From NCBI GenBank assembly GCA_004764695.1, contig SMSO01000032.1, forward strand, positions 6,158,668 to 6,222,667: a stretch of 64,000 nt of DNA. The letters are read 5' to 3'. The DNA is from Schizochytrium sp. TIO01 (Eukaryota; Sar; Bigyra; Thraustochytrida; Thraustochytriidae). Below are positions 1 through 10,100 of this stretch, in pieces. The stretch's first letter is position 1. Each line of letters begins with the position of its first letter. The notes below the pieces were generated by a model. That model had not been told where the DNA came from, ran no database searches, and was given only the letters and a program-made list of their open reading frames with translations. The position numbers and the translations under genes were made by a program.

Positions 1-3000
1 CCGTCTATACGAGATTATAAATTCCATGGTTTTATAAATAAATAATTTGAGTGAGGTAAACACTCCAGTTCAGAAGAAGCCCGCCACAGCAAGCTATCTC
101 ATGCTACAGTGATTTGCAATACTTAGGAATTTCTGTGCATTTCAACTGATAGCACACATTTCAATTTCAGCTCCATTTCTGACTGTGCAGTCTGGGCAGC
201 TTGGGCAGCGTCAGCAACGATAATAGCATGAAGATTACATCTGATAAGCAAAGATTGTCCGCACGAATTCAGGCGTGCTCTTTGATCCAATGCTGTAAAT
301 AAATATTGCATAGGAATTCTCATCAGAACATTTTAGATAGTTCCTCTCGAATTTATATCAATCATAGAGTTTAAATGGCGCACGATGTTTTAGTTACGCA
401 GTTGATTGACCTGTATTGAATTTGGGGGTACATATTTTGTCATTTGAACCAGATCTAGTTATGAAATTAATTCATGCTTGAGCAGTTTTTTTGATGTTAA
501 GGGACTAAACTATCACGAAACCACATCAAGGTTGTTGCATCAAGTTTATGGCTGTTCCTTGATCGTCTTTAAATTGAATAGTATTTTAAACCATTCCAAC
601 TCAACTCCACTTCGTTTTGGTAGCCTAGTATACTCTTGTTAATTGGGCCAAAACAAGCGCCTTTAGTTAGCTCAACCTAAAATATAGAATGCGTCTGAGT
701 GCCTGAGTCTTCTCGTAAATTTGATGGTGAACCTCGCTGTTGAAGTTTCTGATCGTTGGGTGAACGACTTTTTAATGGTTTAGTGTAGTGTAGTGCATAA
801 TGCATAGATGTATTCGATGCACCCCCCCACCCCCCGCACATACAAGCAAAGCATAATTAACGTTTTATAATGTTATATGTTAGAACATATTGAGGAAGAA
901 AGGGAAGCACAGGAACGGTCTTATTTCTAAAATGTCCTAATGTTTGGAGGTAACTTTTTAATAGCGTTTTATTGATAAGGGCTCCAAGCTCGGTCATAGC
1001 CATACTATCTACCTACTATACTACATATTGAAGAATAAAATTGGTTCTCAATTTTAAAACCTCGGTAAGGTGGACTTCAAAATACAATTGTTCTTAGAGT
1101 GAGAGAGGCCTAGCGGTGTACTGAGGACATGTGTGAAGGAAGTCAATATGCTGGTGACTTTGAACCTGGTGTTTTAGCTCCAATTAAAATCGCCAACACT
1201 TACAAATCGGTCACTAGGAATCATTCTAGCCTAGCACTGAAGATAAAGCTTCATTGTCAAATTGGTAAGTGCCCACGGCCCACAAGTAGGGTTTATATCG
1301 TTACGGGGAAACATTTTAAGATTGGAACCTTTCAAAGTGTGATTCGCAGAATTTCATTTAAAATAATAAAAAAATAGATATGCCTAGAGCTGTTGATCAA
1401 ATTCAATAGAGTAAACTGCATACATTATATTGCTTCTTTGCCAACGAAGCTGGATAAGGAAAATCGAAAATCAAAATAATAGGTATTTGTAACTCATGAA
1501 GTAGTTAGACTCAATTACTCAAACTCAAGAGATTCCGGGGTGACCGCGAATGTAACGCAAGAAGGACCACCAAGTCGAGCACCAATTTACCATCATAAAC
1601 AAGCCTGTGTTTCGCGAGTGTCACGACCCTCGAGAACATCAAGCTGGCTTCGCAGCAGAATTTTCCTTTTCTCGCATGCTTCAGAAGTGAATTCAACTTT
1701 ACAAACTTTAATTCTCCCTGCAATATTCTATTTTCACACAAAAGTAGACTATCGTCGTCGCGTTGTATTGCTTGCTTGATGTTTGGCCAAGCACGAACTT
1801 AAACCCTACTCACTGTGGCGTGCACGGTTAACGGCATTGGTGTTTCCCCTATTTATTTTAGTCTTGTCCTGTTTATTTTAGTCTTGTACAAACTAAAATT
1901 AAATTTAAGCTCCCCTCCGACGAATATTTCAAAGGTTGGATTGTTACAACTACTTAGATTTACTATAAAACATCAATTTGACTGAGTCATCGGAGTCTTT
2001 TATTTTATTTCTTCTTTTTTTTTTTCAAGTGAAGAGAGAAGAAAAAAAAAAGGAGAGGAGCAGTTTCCTTTTATAATTTGAGCTCCCTTTTTGTGAATAT
2101 TTCATGATGCCGTTACAAAGGGCCTGGACCTTAATTGCAGAGCAAATGTGTTGATGCTTTAACACCTCGTCCCCACTCTACGCTTGGCAAGCAAAAACTA
2201 CAAGCAACACGACCGCATTCTATGCAAAAAAGATAGTTACATCTGCAACGTTGGCCCGCTGCGCCGTTGCAATTAATCCAATCTGGTCGATCAACCACGG
2301 TGATACTTTGCTAGCAACTGCAGAAGTGAAAAGCCTCGTGAGGTAGATTTTATAAGGATGGGGCAATTTTTTGTGTTGATCCTTTCAATTGGCTGATGTT
2401 TTCTTCCCAGGAGAGAGAAACTAAAGGAATGACATTGTGGCAACTTTCATTGAGCTTTTATTGTGCGTCAAGGGTGGCCCTGCGGAGAATTGAGCAGGTG
2501 GGACGGCAGGAAGGCCTGCAAGGCTGGAACAAGACTTGGGAGTTGTGCGCGTGAGCCTGAACTTTAACATTCAATATCCTAGGCAGCATTAACCATCTAC
2601 TAATCTAATTTCTAGTTAGTCATCAAAGTTTCTTTTTCTTCTTGCACGACACCCTTTCATAAAATCTGACCTTCTTTCCTTCAATACCTAACTTTTACAC
2701 GCTGGCGCTAGCCTTGAATCACCCCCCTTATCCGAAACCCTAACACTCAGGATTACGCAACACAGGTTCAGAAGTTCTTGACTCTATAAATATGACACTC
2801 TGTGCTTTGCAAATGATATTATCAAACCAGTTTTTGAAGTGAACTTTGTTGAATTGCATTAAATTGCATCGCAGACTTTGATAACAGGTTCCTACTAGTT
2901 AGGTATCTACTATTGCAAATAGGTAGTAGTAGCTAGTGTTTTAGTCGCCTATTGTTACCCAGAGGCAACATGAAACGGCTTGGAGAAGTGCGTTCAACGG

Positions 3001-4144
3001 TACTCTTCTTTTTTGTTCTTTTTTGTGAGATCTAAAGAGCGACTGCTAGGCGAGATCTAGTGGAAGTTACCAAGACATTCTTAGGTGCACCGTACAGGCA
3101 AGGAGAGGGGGCGAAATCCCAGTACTATCGAGTTTAACGCAAGTTAGTGTTATCTTCTCAAGGAGGGAGCGGCATTAGCATTTCCAGTGAAGGCGTCAGC
3201 ACGGCCTACCTGTCATATGATCACAATCTACCTCTGTTAGTGTTGTTCTTGGTGGAGTATAAAATCTCCTTGAGCTTGAAACATCCTGCGTAGCCATAGC
3301 CTGAAAGTATTTGAAAGGTTAGGAGTAGAGGCTTGAATACCCAAAAGCGAATTTGTAGGAAGTTTCATGGTGATTGTGCCCAGTGTTTACTAGGCATTAA
3401 AACTTTGGCGCAATTATACCAATAAGCTGGCAACAAATACTCCCTCGCTTGCACTTTTTTAAAAGGAAATAGGGCACTTATACAACGTGCAACTCGTGGA
3501 GCATTCTATGCACAAGAGGTAATCACCGCTGGCATTTCGTCGTATACGCCAATTGCCAGTGTACCTGTGCTGCGCCGACGCCTAGGGGCGTGTGCCCGAG
3601 CAGGTAGGCGGGACGCTAGAGCAGACGTGGCTAGTGTGCTGCTCGTCCGCGAAGAGCGTGCCTCTAAACCCTCTGTTTGCTCGCTGTTCGCAAATACAAA
3701 AGTACGCACTCCTGACAGAGGCCTGCAGCTGTTTCATCACCTGACCATCAGGCTGTGCGGGTCGAGCATATCCGCAAACGTAAGCTTAGCGACTAGCAGA
3801 GTGGCTGTAGTTTATTCATCATCTGTACTGCTTACTTGTGGAATTTGTTGGCTCTTCCTTTGTAGCCTTTGACGCAGCGTTTTGCTATTGTAGATAAATC
3901 CCAAACTAGAAAGGCTCCCCGAAGTGGCTGTTCCCCATAGTCTCTTGTTGCGATTGGTCATGCAAAGGAATCATCGAGATTGCCTCTCATTGCACTAGGC
4001 AAGCGTGCTCTTTGTGAATTGCCAAGGTCTAAGATAGACATAGATCCCAGTGCAAAACATTGCTAGAAAGTAAAACTCATATTTAGTTACGTGGGCGTCT
4101 CCACTTCACAGTCAAGTCATCCAAATCACATCGCGGCCTCCCGG
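1..4144. other. gene-free AT-rich spacer before the channel gene
   Basis: I see no open frame here with a recognisable domain or convincing codon pattern; the open frames are short (about 100 residues or less) and look random. The stretch is AT-rich with homopolymer tracts, for example the T- and A-rich runs around 2010-2055 and a C-rich run near 822-835. Short CTAC/GTAG-type elements that recur across the window occur near 1005-1022 and 2890-2935. The last few hundred bases should hold the promoter and 5' leader of the channel gene, but I cannot point to a defined element. Confidence 0.6.
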
Positions 4145-7100
4145 ATGACAATGGGAGGCCGCAAGCTACGTGCACTGCTGCACAAGATCATACCTACACG
4201 ACCAACATGGGAAACATTACAAATTTTAAGCTTATCATGGAACTGCTTCATGGTGCCCTTTAGACTATCCTTCTCTCCAGGGTATGGTGTGGATGGAATC
4301 TTTCTTTTCTTTCTTTTTGGCGATATCTTCGCCGATTTACTGGTGTTATGTGACATGCTCTTACGAAGATTATTGTTCCACACTAGCTTTAATCCTCGAT
4401 TAAGTTCTATTGTTATGCCTGAGGTGGCGTTGACAGAAGCTTGCGTTAATGAACAAAAAAGGGAAAACCGCTTGACGTATCAAGAAAAGAGACGTAGAAG
4501 AGTATCAAGACGCATCCTCCTGGTCACAGACTTTGTCTGCGTATTCCCAGTCGACTATATTGCATTTGCTTGTGGTATGGCTGATCCAACCCCACTTCGC
4601 ATTATCAAGATGCTACGCATGATCCGCGTGATGGAGCAAGTTAACATCATTTTTCTTATGCTCGAGCGCCGACGACTCATTGTCAATGCCGGCTTGCGAA
4701 GAATGATTGTTCTCTGGAGTGTCTTTTTCTTCTTTGGGCACTGGTTCTCTTGCGGCTTTTATGCACTTGGCCGCTACACGACAACAGGTGACTCCTGGGC
4801 TGTGACCGATGGCCTCATTGCTTATGACGAAGATACCGGTGCATATGGCCCTGCCGCAGGTACAACCACAGCTCGTGCCTACATTCGAACCATCTATTGG
4901 GCTATGATCACCATGGTCACAGTTGGTCTTGGTGATGTTGTGCCTGCAAAGGCATCTGGTCCAGAGACTACCTTCACGCTAATGACAATGTACATGGGGA
5001 TGACGCTTACGTGTATGGTCATTGGCAACCTCACCAATATGGTGACGAATTTAGATGCCTCAGAAGATGAATTCCACACCAAAATGGATAACATGAACAA
5101 GTACATGTCTTACCGTCATTTATCAACAGATTTAAGAGATCGTATCCGCGCATACTACACATACATGTGGACAAGCTTGAAAGGCATCAATGAAGCCCAA
5201 TTTTTGCGAGACCTACCCATCACTCTACGACTGCAGGTGGCCGGCCTTCGGTCCAAAGATCTCGTGACCCAGGTAACTTTCCTGAGAAAACTCCGCGATC
5301 CCGTCATTAATGCTATTTGTGTAGCTTTAGAGCAGGTTATCATTTCTCCAGGGGATTTTGTTGCAAAAGAAAGCCAAAATATGCCAGGTTGTTATTGGCT
5401 TCGACGAGGTGAGGCAGAAGTTGTATCAGCCCAGGGCACGATCTTACAGCAGCTCAGCGCTAAACAAGGAAGCTACGTGGGTGAGAGCTCATTGTTCTTC
5501 CCAGGCACCTTTGATAACTCTATTCGTGCCAAAAGTTACTGCGAGTTCTTCTTTTTGAAGAAAGAACTGTTCGAGGACATCTTGTCGGAGTCCCTCGATG
5601 AAGAAGAATTTGAGGAAGTTCGTGCAGCAGCAGAGAAAGCACTTAAGGCCAGCGCCAAGGCCAAGAAATTTTTTGGTCTTGATGCAAATGACAAGCCAAA
5701 GTCTAGTTGGCGCGATATTCTTGAACCCAAGTCTCGTTTCCGTGAGGTCTGGAACTTGATCCAGAGCGTGAGTGCCATTTATATGGGCATGATGGTACCT
5801 TACCGAATGGTGACACAAACTTTCATGTATCGAGAACTTGTTGATCCAGCGGATTATGCCCTGGACTGGATTTTTGACATTCTCTTCATCATCGATATTA
5901 TTTTTCGCTCTCAAATGTTCGGATTTGTACGCGAAGGTATTGTCATCCGTGACAAGTTTCGAATTTTTGAGAACTATAGAGAGAGCGAGTCGATCTTCCT
6001 TGATGTTCTTGTAAGCTTCCCAATAGATTTGATTGCTATCAAGCACACATCCTTCCTCCCGTATCTTCGATTGACCAAACTTTTCCGAATGAGCTACATC
6101 ATGGCCTATTACGACCTTGCAACCTCATATATGGCAGCAAGACGCATTACCATCTCAAACGCGATGCATCGAATTATCAAAATATTCTTTTGGGTGATTT
6201 GGTGTGTTCATATTGTTGGGTGTGGGTGGATGCTCATGTCTTTAATCTCTCGCAACAATGCTATCAGCCCCTTAAGTTTAGCTGTATACAATGAATTTGT
6301 GGGTAATGGCACAAAACTTGATTGTGAGCTGCACACAAATACCGATTGGGTTTGCAAAGATGGTGAGACTTGGCCTAAGATCGACCATACGAAACCTGGT
6401 GTGACATATTTGCGTGCAATTTACTTTGTTTTAGTAGATATGACAACGGAAGGTTATGGTGACTTAATTCCTTACAACACCCTGGAGACGGCCTATGTTG
6501 CTTTCATTACTTTTATCGGAGGTCTCGGTTACCCAGCTGTTGTTGGTGCCATGGCTGCTCTGATTTCAAGCCTAGATACCGCACGCGCAGAATTTCAGAA
6601 TAAGCTTGCCGTACTTACACAGTACATGGCTGTGAAACATTTTCCGCGCCCATTGAAAGTCCGGATTATGCGTTACTATGACTATTTGTGGTCCCGGCAG
6701 CGTGGTGTAGATGAGGACTATATTTTACATGATTTGCCAGCATCTTTGCGTATGGAGGTGCAGGAATACATCAACGGTGCTATTATGCGAAACATTACCT
6801 TCCTTGATGGCATTGACCAGGAGTTGTTAAGACACCTGTTAAGTGTTCTGCAACCGTCTGTTTTCTTGCCCGGTGATAATATTATCACAGCTGGTGAGCT
6901 CGGCCAGGATATGTTTTTGCTAGAGACTGGTGCTACCCGAGTAACCTCCCCTGACGGCAAGCTTACCTACGCAATCCTCACGCCTGGTGACTATTTTGGT
7001 GAGGGTTCGTTGCTTGGTCTTGAGAAACGCACGGCAAATATTGTTGCAATTGGGTACTGCGATTGCTTCGTTCTTAACAAGGACGACTTTGACCGTGTTA

Positions 7101-10100
7101 CCAAGGAATTCCCTTTGCAACGAGAGCTCGTTATTGCACGGCTTCGCTCAACCTTACAAGACAAGCGCGCAAAGAATCTTGCGGTTGTAGAAAATATGCA
7201 GAACCATTCCAAGCTTGGCGTGATTACAAGTTATGAGTATGAAGAGCGAAAGACTGTGTCAGACACTTCTTGGAGGCACCCGGAGTCGCTGTTGCGAAGA
7301 TTTTGGGATCTGTTAATCCTTCTAGTCCTTGGGTTTAACTTCGCAGCTGTCCCCACTCGTTTAGCCCTGAATGCTGGTCTGGAGCTTTTTGCGATTGACT
7401 ATTGTCTTGATGCAATCCTTGTAGCCGACACTTTTCTTCGCTATCGTCACTTTGGCTTCGTTCATGAGGGACAAGTTTATGCTGAAACTGATGAAGTAGT
7501 TGCCAATTACAGAAAGAGTGGCGTATTTTTACGTGATATTCTTATCATCATGCCTTACGATGTCTTCGTGCTCATTCCTTACATCTACTGGACCTTTCAA
7601 AGTGCAGATCACACTTTGACTGATGAAAATGTCAGTTCTCTTGCTCTCGTCATGGCATGCTGTAGAATTCCAAAGCTTCTCTTGTTACTCCGGATGAACA
7701 GGCTCAAATCAAACATGGACACCCTTTTTGGAATGTCTTCGTTCCGCGAATATACTGCAACATACCGTTTAATTCGGTTGATGGTTGCTGTTGTCTGTAT
7801 TGCCCACTGGACTGGATGCTTCTTTTATGCGATTGCATACTATCAACAACCTGATGATGTAGCCTATGATGCGTGTCTACTAGAAATGGAAGAGCTCTAT
7901 CCTAACAACACAGATCGCATTATCCAGTACGACCCTGATATGTGCCCAAATTTGACCTTTTTCAGTATTGAGGGACGAAATTCATCGGAGTTGACTTCTA
8001 CGCTGACGTGCGGCGCAACATTTGAAGCTCACTGCCGTTGGAATAATACATGGATCAACAATCAAATGGCTCGTGGTTTGCTTCCATTAGATGGCGGGCG
8101 CTTGGACCATCAGTATCTTCGTGCTTTGAACTGGGCATTGCCAACTCTTGTTGTTGTCGTGATTGGTGACACTATTCCGGTTGATATTCCTGGAACTTTG
8201 TATGTCACTATTATGATTATCATTGGTGTAACCATCAACGCTGCAATAATCGGTAGTATTGCCAATCTTGTAGCAAACCTTGAGGGCAGTGCTGCAAAAT
8301 ATCGCGACAAGATGGACACGTTTGAACGATTTCTTTACATGTATCAAATCCCTCCGAGCCTTCAGCAGCGAACGCGTAACTATTTGGAGTACCTCTGGGA
8401 AACCGAAAAAGATGCGGTACAAGCTAGTCTGGTTGAAAACATGCCAGCAACCTTGCGGGCTGAGGTATCCAATTTTCTCAAGCTGCGCTTTGTAATCCAG
8501 ACGCCTTTCTTTGAATTCTGTGATCCTGCACTAGCGAAAGGCATTGCTTCCAAGCTACGAACAGAGGTGTACTCTCCAATGGACTTTATCATTTATGAGG
8601 GCGACGTTGGCGAGGATATGTACTTTATTGAACAAGGCACAGTGCAAATGGTCTCCTTTCGTGGTAAATGGCGAAGTGGGCATCGTGCAAGTAGCGTTGT
8701 TGAGCCAGTGAGCCCTACAAATGCCACGGCAACACGTGTTTTATCCTTCACTAGAATACCAATGGAGAGTCCTTCAAACGCCAACATCAAAGGGAAAATG
8801 TATTCTGCTCAGGTTACTCCAGCACAGTCACAGTCAACAAATATACTGAAGAGCAATAGTCTCTCAAGTCAACAGCTATCCGGAAAGGGAGTGAACGGAT
8901 CTATCCCTTCCTTACCCACAACACCAAGAAAGCAACCTTCTTTATCCTCTTTACGTTCAAGTGCGAATGCAAGCCAGAGAGCTAGTATGGTAGCATTAGA
9001 TGGAAATGTTTCGGACGATGACATCATTATTCTAGCAACTCTCGAAGCAGGTTCCTACTTTGGAGAGACAGCTGTTTTCTTTAATGAGCGTCGTAGTTGT
9101 TCAGCTCGTGCCTTGGACTTTACGGAAGTATACACACTGAGTCGTGAGGACCTTGATGAGATCCTTCTGCGCTACCCCCACCAAAGTGATCGGATGTTTG
9201 ATGTTGTTTCGAGCATTCGTGAGAATAACCAACTACGCAATGACAACTTACGGTCAAACATGGAGAGCATCATTGCTGGATCTAGAATGCTCAACTTCAT
9301 GTCAGAGAAGCGCCAGTCTTTTACAGGAGGCTCAATCCTGGATTATGGTCGACGCATGCTGACCAAGCGACCCTCGTTTTTGCGCAATGCAAGCACTGCA
9401 ACAAACATTGTGCAACGTGGTAGCGCAAATTTTGGAAGCACGTTTTATCGCGCTTTTGTGGGCGGAAATAGCGGAAGAGCAACCCCGAATGCCAATGCCA
9501 ACAAAAAGTATGGCGTTGATGGTAAGGTCGTACCAAAGCTAGCCCATCATCTCCTTGCAGATTCCAAGTCACAGAAGAAGCGAGCAGCAGCTGCTGCTTT
9601 GCTTCAACGTCATATTCATAAACCAAATGATACATTCTGTCGGGTTTGGAACATGGCTTCACTCTTCTTCGTTCTTTACTTTGCTGTCAGTATTCCTTTT
9701 CGTTATGCATTTTTTGCCGATGGGTTACCCCCGTTGCAAGACCATCGAATTTCCGTAGGTATTTGGGTCTGGTTCTGCTTTGAGTACTGTATTGATTTCT
9801 TCTTTATCATTGATATTTACCTGAGGTATCGCAAATTTGCCTTTAATCGATATGGTAAGGTCATTACAAGCCAGGTGGAGATTGCCAACAACTATCGCCA
9901 GACTTGGCTGGTCTATGATGTGATTGCGTCATTGCCACTTGACCTTATTCCTCTTGGTCATGTGATTGCGCATCCTTCAATGTCCCATATTACTGCGTTA
10001 TCCGCAGCTCGTTTTGTTCATTTAGTCCGTTTCATGCGAATTAACGGCTACTCCAGACTGCTGGATAAATACATTCACGAAATGTTCCCACGCATCAATT

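Noticed and set aside
5489-6046. 185-codon antisense frame within the channel gene
   Set aside because: It lies wholly inside conserved channel sequence on the other strand, has no recognisable domain and has no independent codon bias.
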